A DNA stretch of 50,338 bases, taken from assembly GCA_015680685.1 (NCBI GenBank), contig MNCI01020141.1:586321-636658 (forward strand), in the 5' to 3' direction. This DNA comes from Gnetum montanum (lineage: Eukaryota; Streptophyta; Gnetopsida; Gnetales; Gnetaceae). Position numbers and translations under genes: made by a program. Of this stretch, positions 21,930 to 34,030 are shown piece after piece; position 1 is the stretch's first letter, and every line of letters begins with the position of its first letter. The notes below the pieces were generated by a model. The model saw only the letters and a list, made by a program, of their open reading frames with translations. It did not search any database and was not told the DNA's origin.

Positions 21930-23220
21930 AGATCTACACAAACTCTACTATTAATCCCAAGAGATAGCCACAAAGGAGGTTGAACTCAAAATTAAAAATT
22001 TCTTTAAAAGGAGGTAGAGAAACTTTTCAAAGTTGGATTCATCTATTCTGTGATCAATAGCGAGTGGGTAAGCTTACTTGTCATTGTACCAAACATGGAA
22101 AGGTAATGGAGAGTCTACCCTGATCTCAAGCTGCTAAACATGGCCACTTTTAAATATTTTTTTCCCTTACCATTTGTGAATTAAGTATTGAACACCATTA
22201 TAGGGCATAGCTACTATAGTTTTTTGGATGGATATAGTGGCTACAATCAAATTCAAATCACTCCAAAAGACCAGACCAAAACAATGTTCACAAGTCCCTA
22301 GAGGACTTTTGCATATAGAAAGATGTCTTTTAGTTTGTGTAATGTTCCTACAACCTTCTAGTATTTAGTCCTCATCATCTTTTAGCACCAAATTGGTAGT
22401 GGTATAAAAGTCTTTATGAATGACTTTTTCACCTATGGTGCTAATTTTGAACAAGATTTGGACTATCTTAACAAGGTACTAAAATGGTATGTGAAGACTT
22501 ACCTATGACTCAACTAGCAAAAAAGTCATTTAATGGTCCAAGAGAGCATTATCCTAGGGCATCAAATCTCAAAAAAATGCATTAAGATGGATCTTGACAA
22601 AACAAGAATCACCTAAGAAATTAACAAACAACCTCAAACAGTCAAAGATATGAGGTCATTCCTTCGGCATACTGGTTACTATAGGCAGTTCATCAAAAAT
22701 TTCTTAAGAATGTCAAATCACTAGTTGATCTCACTAAAAATGATGTAACATTTGAATGGACTAAGGAATGTGAATAGGTGTTGCAACACTTGAAATAGAA
22801 GCTCATAGAAATGCCAATTCTATGTGCACTAGATTGGTCCAAACCTTTCCATATCATAACAGATGCATCCAATTATGCATTAGGGGTAGTGCTTACATAG
22901 ATGAATGATCAAAAGCATCCATATTACATCCATTGTGCAAGTAGAAGCATTGTAGGTGCACAATTGAATTACACCATAATAGAGAAGGAATTAATGGTGG
23001 TGGTATATCCTATTAAAACATTCAAGCACTATGTGCTTCAATACCACATTTTTTTTGCACAGTGATCATAGTGTGATTTACTTCCTAATAAACAAGCCAA
23101 TAGTAATCTCTTATATTATATGGTGGCTGGTAATCTTACAAGAGTTTGATCTAATAATGGTGGACAAAAAGGAGACTAAGAATATTATTTTTGATCATTT
23201 TTCTTAGTCAAGATGGGATC
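21930..23220 (+). pseudogene. Gy-B reverse transcriptase and RNase H
   Basis: RT landmarks: WVSLLVIVPN (about 22070), SFLDGYSGYNQIQITPKDQ (about 22215-22275), then the catalytic motif VFMNDFFTYG at 22410-22439, where Athila-type elements have FMDDF; the second catalytic Asp is Asn (G-to-A). RNase H starts at ITDASNYALGVVL (about 22855), with NYTIIEKELMVVVYPIKTF and, in a shifted frame, LLQEFDLIMVDKK ending in DHFS, the usual end of this domain before integrase. It would copy RNA to DNA in particles; it is inactive here. Confidence 0.8.
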
Positions 23221-23494
23221 ACAAAGTTCATGAAGAGCTCTTATCTTACCAATTTCTAGATGATTTGCTTTTTGGCAAAGAAACTAAGATCATGGTGCCA
23301 CCTAGAATGATGAATCAATATGGTGAATTTCTCTCATACTTACTCACTTAGGAGACCCCTACGAAATGCGACCATAAAAAGACACAATAGTTTCTTCACC
23401 AACTCAAGCACTACATAGACATAGGGAGAAACCTCTAATCTATGTGGATGACTTGGTTAGGTCATATGTACTAGATAAAGATTAACTTTGAGAT

Positions 23495-24560
23495 CTCTAG
23501 GACGTTCATGAAGGTTCTTATGGGGGCCACTATGTAGGAAGAAGAACAACCATTAAAACCCTAATGATTGAATACTTTTGACCAATGATTTTCATAGATT
23601 TCCAATGTTTTGCTCTTTTCTATGAACAATGTCAATGAGATGAAGGCATGATAATGCAAATGAGGGGATCATAGTAGTAGATTCAACCACTGGAGTTCTT
23701 TGACCTATGAAAGATTGATTTCATGATAGCCATTACTTCCATGTCTAACAAGAAGTCTTACATTATTATTATTGTTGACTATTATACCAAATGGGTCCAA
23801 GCTAAGGCTGTCACTGATTGTACTTCTTCCACTATAGCTCGATTCTTTTAGCAATAGGTGTTAAATAGGTTTGGTATGCCTAGGGCATTCATTTTGAATA
23901 ATGGAAACCATTTTACTAGCATTACATTCTGCAAGTTAATGCAATTTTTGGGGGTAAAACATAAACTTACAACACCTTATCACCTCCAAGAAAATGATCA
24001 AGCTGAAGTCATCAACATTGAGATCACAAGAATTTTGATAAGTACCATTACTAGGTATAATAAGGATTGGACTACCAAATACAATGATGCCCTATAGGCC
24101 TATCACTTAACATGGAAACTCCCTATAGGCTACTCTCCCTATGAGTTAGTGTACAAAAAATTACCCAAGCTTCCAATTCAAACTGAGCTTTGTACACTCA
24201 TAACTACATGTGAGCTTAACCTGAACCTTGACTTGGTGCAAAAGGAAAGACTAATGATGCTCAACATACTAGATGAGAATCGAAGGAGTAGCCTTGATGA
24301 TGAATGAAGTACACAAGGCATACCACAAACAATGACATGATGCCTGAACTCCATGCATGTATTGTAATGACCTAAGTTGTAAATGTTGTGGAAGGGACCA
24401 TACATTATACATTCAACTTTTCATTTTGGAGGCATGACAATCTTACATCCAATAAGCCCTCAAAAGCACATGTTGATCAACATCTAATAACTAAAATCCT
24501 TTAAATATTTTCAAGTAACCAATGACCACTCCAACACATTCACACGACGGCAAGCTCACT
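23495..24560 (+). pseudogene. Gy-B integrase
   Basis: N-terminal zinc-binding HHCC region is readable as VHEGSYGGHYVG...QCFALFYEQCQ (about 23500-23640). Catalytic core: VDYYTKWVQAKAV keeps the first Asp; RFGMPRAFILNNGNHF (about 23870-23920) has Asn where the second Asp should be; HLQENDQAEVINIE keeps the Glu. PIGYSPYELVYKK (about 24123-24160) closes the domain. DDE has become D-N-E. The reading continues with stops to about 24560. Confidence 0.8.
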
Positions 24561-24589
24561 CTATTTTTAAAATCTCCACCCCTTTTTCA

Positions 24590-26085
24590 ACTTAGGTATG
24601 GGGAAGAAGAACATCTAACTTAACACCTTAGAGAGGATGGAAGTTCTTGTCTTTTTTTGTTTTACACTATTTTTCATATATTTTTTATTTTTCTTGACAT
24701 TTTTGAATTTCTTATATAATTTTTTATTTTAGTTCATTTTTCTTGTTTTCTTTTTCTTTTTCTTTTTCTTCTTTTCTAATTTTTCCTTATCTTTTGTTAA
24801 TTACTTTTCATTAATTTTAATTTTACAATGTCTGATTTTATTCTAATGCTACTTTACATACTTATAATTAGTAAATATACACTGTCTAGATTGTTATTTA
24901 AATATGCAGGCCATCCATTCCACCTGTCTTAATATAAGAATCTATATCATGGAAGAACCATGATCCTTTCACACTAAAACTAAAAATAACTTATGATCCC
25001 ATTACCTAATGAATGGAGGAAGGACCAAGTGGGAATGGAAAAGGGTGTGGTCTTAAAGGGATTTGTTGAGTTCTTTTCTTAACTCCCTCCATGAGTTTTC
25101 TAACTTCTAAAGAAATGTATCATTACTTCTCTTATCATCTAAAAAGGAAATCTATCTCTATAAAGAGTGGTTCCTAAATTTTAAAAAAATGGAAATAAAA
25201 ACACACCTCTTGGAAGATGTCTTGGGACACAAGCATTGCTTATGGGGCTGAAAAGACATGTTACCCATGCTTGAATGCACCCTCTAACTAAGGCCCAAAT
25301 TTCTTCCTTAAAATCTCTAAGTATTTCCTTCTTTCCTTTTTCTTATTCTACTGGAATGATGATTAGCTAGTGTGATTGTTATATTCTTAGGATGACAGGA
25401 AAGGAGGAGCATAATAATGCAAAGCCATTACTAATGGTATGAACTTGATTTGGAACTTGAATGGGCTAGTAAATGGATCACCTTAATCATGCCTTAACAA
25501 GGACCTTCTATCATAATGATCTAGACTCTTAGGGCTCAATTTCTCTACAAACCCTTTCCAACACTTCATTTTTTTACCTCACTGCTACGTACCATGGTGA
25601 TTCTACTAAGTTCAATTTTTTAGATTGCACAATCTTGAGGCCAATAGTATGTGGAGTTGATGTTTATCTTGGGCCACCATTAAATTGCCAAGATGCTTAT
25701 GGACTCCTTATGATGTAGTTATGTAAGGATATTTTTAGACATAAACTTGATTTGGAGAGGACCCACTTGCATAGCTCTTAGACCATCTAGTTTAAATCCC
25801 ATCATCATGTGCCTTGATTTAGTTTACTATAATCCTAATAACTTTCATCACCCAACTTTATGCTTTCTTTTATTTTGGTTTGTTTTCTTATGATTTTTGT
25901 TTTGGAAGCATGCCTTATTTACACATCCACAACACACTTTGCACTTCATTCCTCAATCATAGAGTTGATAATTGGTTGTTTACCTTGTTCTCCCCCCTTT
26001 CTAGCTTTCATTTGGCTCTTGTTTCATTTCCAAACTCTTTGGAAAATCCTTGGTTTCTTAAGTACAAAATTATTTGCAAATAGTT
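24590..26085 (+). mobile_element. Gy-B post-pol non-coding region
   Basis: Starts with a purine-rich TTAGGTATGGGGAAGAAGAA (about 24592), then a T-rich tract (24645-24830, including TTTTC repeats), then about 0.9 kb with no protein, collinear in places with Gy-F 49590-50338 and Gy-E 35350-34600. The block TTTGGAGAGGACCCACTTGC is at 25751-25770, and about 315 bp of AT-rich sequence leads to the internal U3-like module. Open frames at 25860-26111 are not recognised. Confidence 0.6.
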
Positions 26086-26240
26086 GCATCGATGCATCCT
26101 TGTCAATGTAGGCAAACATGTTGAAGCATTCCCATCGATGAAGCATAAAAAAACTATATATACACAATACCCTTAACATCAAATTCATATTTTGCTTCAA
26201 AATCAAAAGGATTTTTTGCAATTTGTTGTAATCCCTTAAC
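26086..26240 (+). promoter_or_regulatory. Gy-B internal U3-like module (palindromes plus TATA)
   Basis: GCATCGATGCATCC at 26086-26099 and CCATCGATG at 26132-26140 are followed by a TATA-like CTATATATAC at 26154-26163. The module sits about 315 bp after the conserved GGAGAGGACCCAC block, the same place as the module in Gy-E. Promoter activity is inferred only. Immediately after it the sequence changes to the Gy-D LTR. Confidence 0.4.
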
Positions 26241-26244
26241 AAAT

Positions 26245-27192
26245 AGGTGCAACACCACATGCACACATAAATACAAATAAAATAGCTTTTAGTTGCAACC
26301 TTGATGGCCCAACACCATAACGTATAGTTGTAACCTCCTTGGGTAAGGTTGAATCATTGCAACCTAAAAAAACAAGAAATGATAAATTTTTTTTATGGTT
26401 TTTAATTTTTTATAATATTTTTAGTATTTTAATGTTTAAACATCAATAGTGAAAAAATGAGAAAAAACCATAAGCTTTATTCACTATGTAAACATTGGAC
26501 TTTACCTTGATTGAATAATTCCATACTACAAAAGAATTGTAGCACTTTGACAGGGTCTAGCCACACTTGTGAAAGCAACAACTTAAACCACATAAAAAAT
26601 AGGAAATAAATCACTTACCCAAGGGAGAAAGAGCTCTTCACATGAAACTAGACATCAAAATCCCAAAGGAAAATGCTTGGAACTATGTTCATTTTATATG
26701 GAGCTCATCCTAGGTATTTATAGTTTTCATAGCATAACAAAAGGGGTTCATTAACACCAAAGCATCAATGGAGATCTTTCAGAATAGCTTGGACTACCCA
26801 AAATACATCCAAGTGGTAGAGGAGGCATAGTATACAAACCAAGGCATCGAGGAGGATGCGTCAATGCCACTATTCTAATGCAGGGGGTGCACTAGCATAG
26901 GAAACCCAGTGCATTGTTGCCATCATACTTTATCCTTGTTCTCTTGGATGAAAGCCATGAGGCCTAAGAACATGTTGAAGCCTTCCAAGGATCTCTACAT
27001 GAAACCATAAACTTTCCAAGAATCCTAAAACATGCACCAAACCTACAAGTGTAAACTAGAAGGCAAGGATGCATACTTGGGAGATAGAAATCTTAATCAT
27101 GCATGTGAAAAACATAAACACTGGGTGCATGAAACACATCCTAAATCAACGGCTTACAATTATCTTACAAAATTCCACTAGATAACTCATCA
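26245..27192 (-). repeat. Gy-D 3' LTR, U5 end missing
   Basis: Collinear with 45165-46102 (shared AGGTG-AACACCACATGCACAC, AGGGTCTAG-CACACTTGTGAAAG, GATGTGTTTCATGCACCCA). Starts on the element strand TGATGAGTTATC directly after a polypurine tract (TGGGGGTA, rc of 27193-27200). The counterpart of 44836 to about 45160 is absent, so the LTR is cut at the junction with Gy-B. Confidence 0.75.
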
Positions 27193-27399
27193 TACCCCCA
27201 CAACTAAGCTAGCCCCAAAGCTTTAAAGCTCAAAACACAAGATTGGAGCTAAGCACATTACATGATCAATGTAGATGATACATTAGATAAATGCACAAAT
27301 CATGCCTATGTTACAATAGAGTACAAACTACCTCATCAAGAAGTGCCAAGGGATGGTAATTGAGAGAAGAATACCCTTGACGTGTCTAATTGGTAGTGA

Positions 27400-29855
27400 A
27401 AGAAGTTAGAGAAGTTAGGTGTGGACATAGAAAATCTTTGAAGTTATCCTTTCAAGTCCATCACCCTTGCTTAGAGTTATTAGTTTTGCTCATGCATCAG
27501 TCCTTGCTCTAGTTATCATTCCTTAGCATTAGCCTAGAATTCCTCATGACTCCTTTTCACCTACAAGAGCTCATGATGCTACATCCAATTTGACCATCAC
27601 TCGATGGAGTTTCTCTTCTATCTTTGTACATAGTCTACCTATAGAAGTTTTGGCTATATATAGATACCTCCTCTATTTTGTCTACATGTCCTTTTCAATT
27701 GCCTTGAGTCTCCTCTCAATTATAGTAATAGTTACTTTATGGTAGAGAATGTACATGTTTTTCAAGAGTCCATTTTTTCCTATAGTGTTGGTTCACTTAT
27801 GGCCATTTGTCAGAGTTTAATGTGTAAGGTGTCAAAATTTTTCTTCACCTCATGCCTTTTCCTAATTACTCATTTGTTTATCAAAGCTACAAGCTTGTGC
27901 AATTTATGTACCTTAACATCCTAGGTTGCCTACTTAATTGAATGGATTATTTTGAGCTCATCAATTTTCCTAGTAGTCTTATTTACTAGCTTCTATCACA
28001 AGTTTTAATGCTTCTTTTCTATGCAAAGGCACTTGTCCCAAAATTAGGTAATGATTTGACTTTCATCCTCTAACCTTTGCATCCATTGAGATATGAAAAT
28101 CACACATTTCTCTTTTTCTAGGCTCATATTTTGCCATTCTTGATACTGATTCTTCAACATTCTTATTTGGTGCCCCAAGCCATCTTTCATAAACATAACT
28201 TCTTGACCAACCTGCTACACATGGAATAGTTCATCCTGTAGGCACTCAATCTGCACCTCTAAAGTGATTGTGGAAGGTGCAGGTATCAATGATGTGAGAT
28301 GTTCTAATTGTTCATGTAACTATCATACCTCAACTTGGCTTCTTTGTAACTTCTAAAGATATAGTGTCTTATCAGCATCAACAGTTTTTAACTCAACTTG
28401 TACCTTAATGAGTTTAGTCTCAACCGTACTATCGATGTTTCTCAACAATAACTTAATACTAGGATTAACTCTTTTCTCCTTCTCCATCCAGCAGTTAGTC
28501 CCAAGTTGATTAGTTGATACTTGGAGGACTTCAGCCACATGCTGGATGTTATGCATGCTATGCCTTAATCAATGTGAAGAGGAAACACTTTACGAAGGCA
28601 AATGAGTGTGATATTGAATAAGGACATCAAAATGAGCCATGGATGACTCATTTAATAATGAAGGGAACTAGAAAAGGTCCTCTCTTATTACTCACCACCC
28701 ATAATGGCTTACATCATTTGCAAGAAATTACTACCAAGGTCTTATGATCCTTCAACATGAATTGTGGTAGCTTGCCCCTTGTCTTTGATGTGCATTATAA
28801 TTTAGGAATTGCCACCCAAAAAAGGTTTCTGTCTTTACTTGATACTAAAGCTAGGAGGTTAGGAAATGGATCTGCTAGGCTATTACAACTATGTTCCTTG
28901 AGATACTTGAGGTACAGTTAGTTCTCTTGATTAGATCTATAGCAAAACTAGTCTAAAGATCAAATATGGGATACATCTATGGAAGGCATCTCATCCTCTA
29001 AGTTGCATATGGCTCCAAAAACCTTAGGACATCATCTTGGAGCAACCACAATTACATTCTTCTAATTTTCCATTCTTGCTATTGTGGGATATCTTCCCAT
29101 ATGATTGACTATGCCTGCTACTTCACAAAGTTTTTGGTTTAAACCTAGAAAGACATAGACCTTTCTCTTGTCTTTAGCAGTGTCTTTAGGTTTTTGGATC
29201 AAACCCTTGTAAAGAATATATGGGATATTGATGACACACTTCCCCCTCATCATAGCCACAACCATAGCCCCCTAAGTAGAAATACCCAATGGATGTTTGG
29301 TGGGCACAAAATTGTGTGTGATGATTTTGCACATAGGATTTTAAACTAGAAGAAATCTTGTCAATTTTACCTTAGCTTTATCCATGTTAAAGGCCTTCAA
29401 CATGATCCTTGACCTAAGCTTGGGCTCATTCTTTTGGGTTTATGGCCACCAATTATTCATTGGTTCATTTGGAAATCTTATAGCCCATGAGATTATCCAT
29501 GTGGAAATAGGCACAAGAACTCTACCAATGAAGGTTATACAACCATCAGTAGTAAGATTTTGGTAGAATGCCTATACCTCAAAGTAATACCATGTAAAGG
29601 GTTCAATGATGTAGTCATAAAAGTCCATCCACTACAGTGACTTCTTGAGCTCAAGAGGATAAAGCTCAAGGAATTGATGATAAATTTTCTTTTCATGAAT
29701 GGGTCACTTGTAGACATCATGAACACCAAAACCATCTTGAATGTCATCTACATCCTCTTCATCATCTTCTACAAAATCCTCAAGCACTTGTTCAATTGCT
29801 TGCTACTACATATGTGCTCGACCTAAGGATTAAGAACATGACTACCTACCTCTTG
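27400..29855 (-). pseudogene. Gy-D additional ORF, main part
   Basis: Minus-strand reading with moderate numbers of stops. First an acidic stretch (EQVLEDFVEDDEEDVDDIQD), then a domain resembling the 'putative plant transposon protein' of Athila-type elements: AFYQNL, ITFIGRVLVPISTWIISW, RFPNEP, later HNFVPTKHP, MMRGKCVINIPYILYKGLI (about 29700-29150). Then a long helical, probably coiled-coil second half (for example LHEQLEHLTSLIPAPS, QYQEWQNMSLEKEKCVIFIS). It lies downstream of gag/protease, on the same strand. Its N-terminus was separated by the Gy-E insertion. Function unknown; the family match is by eye. Confidence 0.5.
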
Positions 29856-29860
29856 ATATG

Positions 29861-30714
29861 TGATGAGTGATGAGGTACCACTATGCTCAACCATATGAAT
29901 ATGAGTGTGTACGCATGATTCGATCAAACTCTATGAATGGACTAGTTGTGGCACCTAGATAGTTACACGTTAATCACTGTTCACTATCTTCCAACCTAGA
30001 CTAGTAATTGCTTTGTCACGTATGGTTTAGTCCAGCGTGAGATTTATGATGTGATTTCTAATACTATGCTTACTCTCAAAGGCAATGAGAAATAACTTGA
30101 GTAAACTAATAGATAGTGGAAAATAAAATCTAAGCTAGCCTAAGTGTGATAAGCATTCATCCTTAATCATCTATATGCATCTTGGAATTTGTGTACTACT
30201 TCTAGGATTACCAAATGCACATCACTCGAAGCACTACTTGATACACTACTGGGTTACCACGTAGTAACACTTAAATGTTCGTGATTAAAACATACTCATT
30301 CCGTATTAATAACAAGAATAGTAAATGATCATAAAGAAATATTAACTAAGAAAATAATAAATAATAATTAAATAATTAAACAATTAAAAACTAAGTGAAC
30401 GCTACAATGATGGAGTAATCTCAATCTTTATTGCTGATTATGTATGTGTCTAAGTACATCACACTCGAATAAAGGTTCCATACAATTACAAGCATCACAC
30501 TGCAGGCATGCACTTGGAAAAGGAACTAAAAACTAACTAAGAATTGCCAAAAACACTTGAGCCTAAAGACTTACCAAAAAGACTCTGTTCATATGTGCCC
30601 GAGTGCTATATTTATAGGCTAACACAGGAATCACGATATCATGTATATGATATCATTACCTAGGCTGCTATATCACATACTTGATATCGAGGCCTGGAAA
30701 ATCATAATTCATCA
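29861..30714 (-). repeat. Gy-E 3' LTR
   Basis: 854 bp, element-strand TGATGAATTATG...TCACTCATCA. U3 has GATATC motifs (plus-strand 30634-30690), TATA box CCTATAAATATAGC (rc of about 30606-30619), R/U5 with CAGCAATAAAGATTGAGATT. Flanked on the element 3' side by ATATG. The sister LTR is at 37961-38804. Confidence 0.9.
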
Positions 30715-30869
30715 TACCCCCATGACTGAATAAAAATACCTCCTCGAGTCAAACAAACAAAATGAGAAATGAGTTCATTTGATTACATAGTGGATAGGTA
30801 TGGGATTATGGACTGACTATGGATTATTTCATGCCACAGTGTGGGATTAGACAAAACAAAATTGGGATA

Positions 30870-33691
30870 CCAACACAAAATATAAAATACAAAATTTTTT
30901 GGAACTCATGTGGTTTCTGGTGGCAGCGACTCCTCCATGGGCTTCTTCCCATTATCCTATGCTCTAGGCTTTGGAAATAAATACCTGTGAAGGAGCATCT
31001 GAAGCTTTTCTTCCTCAATTCGAGGATCATGTGCCGTCCATGCTGATGTTCCAATATTTGATCGAGTCGACACCTCCCATGGACATGGCAATTGTAGAAA
31101 CATCTACTTGGATTTGATGTCCTAGGCCTCAAATAGTCATTGTTCCTCCTCGTAGACTCTAGCTTTGTCTCTAAATTCTTGATAATATATGAGCCATTGA
31201 GCCAAATCTATTGCAACATCTTTCCAACCTTGGTAACTAGCTTTTACCACCTCTAACTCAGAATTTTCTACCTCCAATTTCTACAATGTCTTTTTGTGTT
31301 TAGAAAATTCTACTTCATATTTGGCATAGGTGGCAGCTACTTGCTTTTCCAACTTAGTCCTTGAGCATCTTACTGTTAACATGTTTAAGTTGGCATACCA
31401 TAGGTTTGCCAACCCCATGTATTTAGTGAGATCCTAGATCTGCAAGTCTCAGCTCTTTAATTTTGCTTGGTGGGCAAAGGCATAAGTGTCCAATATGGCC
31501 TACCAGTCAGTGTTTTCATAACTAAAATCATTGATATGGATCTCTTTTTCAATGATCTGCTTATACATCCCCACCTAGTCCAGGAAATACTCTTTTAATT
31601 TTAATGTCACTTAGCTTCATTTTTCCATACGCTTATTTTAATGGCCATCTTCTGATGGATGGCGCATACCTCCTCCATTGAGAGGGTCCTATTCTCTCTA
31701 GCTAAATGATTTATGTCTTGGCTGACCCTTATTAGTTGTTCTCACATTTGCTTAAAATTTTCCTTAAGAACATTCTTTTATTTTTCAATTGTTGTCAACC
31801 AAAGATTCTCGACAACAAAAAGTTTATTTTCTTCCTATAAGGCTTTGAGTGCTTTTGCATGTGCATATATTTGGTCTTGTGCTTTCGAAGCATCCCAATC
31901 AGCCTTGTCCTTTTCCATTGATACCCTTTTATTCTCCTCTAACAATTTATTCAGTTACTCCATCCTATATAATTCTAACTAGTAGGCTAGGATAAGTTGG
32001 GATGGATCCTGCTGTGCACCTTGTAGGGCAATGAACTTCTCCTGGAGTCTTCTCAACTCATCTTCTATGTGTTCGGCCCTAACCTCAGCCATAACTTGCT
32101 TTTCCTTTATGGAAATGAGGTTTGATTGTGCTGTTGTGATATCTTGGGGGATGTCAAACAAGGATGTCATTACTTGTCCTATTTGTAGTAAACGATCAAG
32201 AGCATCCTCATGTTCCGTAGGAGTCATCGAGGGATCGACTAGAACTTGAGTATTAGATGCTCCTGTGAGGTCCACAGATAGCACAATAGAAATGTTAAAT
32301 GACTCTTTGATGTGGTTCACGACCACTTCTACTACTCCAACCACATCCTAGTGTTGCATGACCACTACTATGGCACCTTCACCAATTTCTAATTATACTT
32401 GAAATGATGTAGTATTCCTAGAAATCTATTGTGACCAATGTGACTTCCCTTTGTCTATTTATATCAAGACCTCACCCTGTGCATGATTGATTGAGATTGT
32501 GGGCTATACAGCATCATCAATTACCTTGAAGAGGTTGGCCTCATCACGACTTTCCCAACTGACCATTTCAACGATGGCCCAGAGATGGCTCATCAATGGT
32601 CGGTAATCTTGCGGCGATGGTGGCGGTTGGTCTTGTTGGCCCATGGGCTACATGATGGGCCCTACTTCCTATTTTTGACTGGGCCTCATGTCTAAAAGTT
32701 GGCTAGGCCCTATTGTTTGAGGTGTAGTGGGCCCCACCATCTTCTCTTGTTCACATTCCAATGTTTCACCAACATCTTTCCTTAGTGCTAGTGGCTTTAG
32801 TACTTTGACATATGAGGCATTTTGAGCTTTTTTGGGGATGTTATTAGTATACACCAGAATTCTAGCATGTTGGCACAACTTCCTAATTAGATAGGGGAAG
32901 GGCAATGCAAACTTCCCTATCTTGAATACTTCATACCACCTCAATATTTGTGTTAGATATGAATGGGGAAAATTGGCATCAACCTTGCCCATCAAGATTT
33001 CACTTCCTTTGGCTACATAGGTAGAGATCCTATTTAGTCCCTTCATTGGAAAGATGTGATAGGTGCTAATTTTGAAATAGATTCTCTCTTCAAGGGTGAG
33101 TTCCCCATATGTTTTATTTTCCTTGTTGTATGCCCTCTTTAGCCATACTTTTTTTGCATAAGCATCGAAGCGAGTGGACAGCTAAGCAACTTTGGGCCCT
33201 ATATTTGGAAGATTTAGAACTTTTGCAATGGCCTTCATAGAGAAATCAACTGAAATCTCACCAATGTCAGCAGTGGTGCCTTCCTCTTTATTATGCCAAA
33301 ATTGATAAGTTTCTCACAAATACCATTCACCGCTTTTTGAGAGGATAGGCCATAGTGGAGATCCTTTTAGTTGATCTTTGATCGACTCAGGGGCAAATTC
33401 AGTAAAAGGTCCAAAATTAAGTTCCATAATCACTGTAGCTGATGTGGACCTTTCCTAAATTGCTTCAACACATTCTGGGGACAATGTGAGATGTTGTCCT
33501 TGTTCAGGTGCCCTACCTTCTCCACCTTCTACTTTCCTAGATTGTGCAGTAATAGGGGTTTCTTGATGGATGTTGAATGATTGTGCCTCCTATTCTACAT
33601 GTTTTGCAAGAGGCCCTTGGCCTCTGCCTCTCCTTGGGCATTTGGATGCACCTTGAGAGGGTCCTCCCTGTTGTCCTCATTTAGGGGCCAT
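30870..33691 (-). pseudogene. Gy-E additional ORF (Athila-type domain plus coiled coil)
   Basis: Begins at ATG 33691 (MAPK, then a stop, then a Gln/Gly-rich stretch) and runs about 940 codons with few stops by local standards. Region about 33250-32800 reads IGEISVDFSMKAIAKVLNLP, LTLEERIYFKISTYHIFPMK, VDANFPHSYLTQILRWYEVF, KFALPFPYLIRKLCQHARIL, the pattern of the plant-transposon-associated domain of Athila-type additional ORFs. Then a Pro/Gln linker (about 32740-32560) and a long coiled coil (about 32340-31150; ELRRLQEKFIALQGAQQDPS). The C-terminus has PWEVSTRSNIGTSAWTAHDP. Same strand as gag. Function unknown; family by eye. Confidence 0.55.
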
Positions 33692-34012
33692 CTATAATCA
33701 TATCGGGATCAATTGTTAGTAAGGTCATTTAACAAAATTTAATTATCTTATACCTTACTCATTACCTTTAATGAATTTTGAATTCTTTCTTAGTGTGATT
33801 TTAGAGTTAGAAATTTTCAAGGAAATCCCCTTAAAATTTTTACTGTTGGACCCAATTTGATCAAGTAACTCCAATAATATTTTTCATGATTTGGGTATAG
33901 AAATAAAATTAGTTTGGCATAAGTTCTTAGCATTTCTTAAGATCACTTACCCCTATGATATCCTTTGGGCGACAATGAATTTCAAAAAATTCACGCACAA
34001 ATTCTACCGTAC

Positions 34013-34030
34013 CTCTCCCCCACAACTAAG
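34013..34030 (-). other. Gy-E internal purine tract
   Basis: Element strand CTTAGTTGTGGGGGAGAG, about 175 bp after the module's TATA. It shares CTTAGTTGTGGGGG with the terminal polypurine tract of Gy-D (rc of 27193-27206) and CTTAGTTGTGG with the internal one of Gy-D (39232-39250). It could prime an internal plus strand; that is inference. Confidence 0.4.

Larger units (their letters stand above)
10243..26240 (+). mobile_element. Gy-B: Athila/Tat-like Ty3/gypsy element with full pol, interrupted
   Basis: 5' LTR, tRNA-Asp-like primer site, gag, protease, RT, RNase H, integrase, T-rich tract, non-coding block, internal U3-like module. gag is split by a solo LTR (11476-12305 with duplications) and by Gy-C (12620-18950). 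Without these inserts it is about 8.8 kb up to 26240, where it meets the LTR of Gy-D; its own 3' LTR is not seen. It is the only gypsy element here with RT and integrase. The catalytic Asp of RT and one of integrase have become Asn and many stops are present, so it is dead. Left boundary is approximate. Confidence 0.8.

Noticed and set aside
31713-32249. Plus-strand frames opposite the Gy-E additional ORF.
   Set aside because: Antisense shadows of the coiled-coil coding strand, Ser/Leu/Phe-rich with no family pattern.
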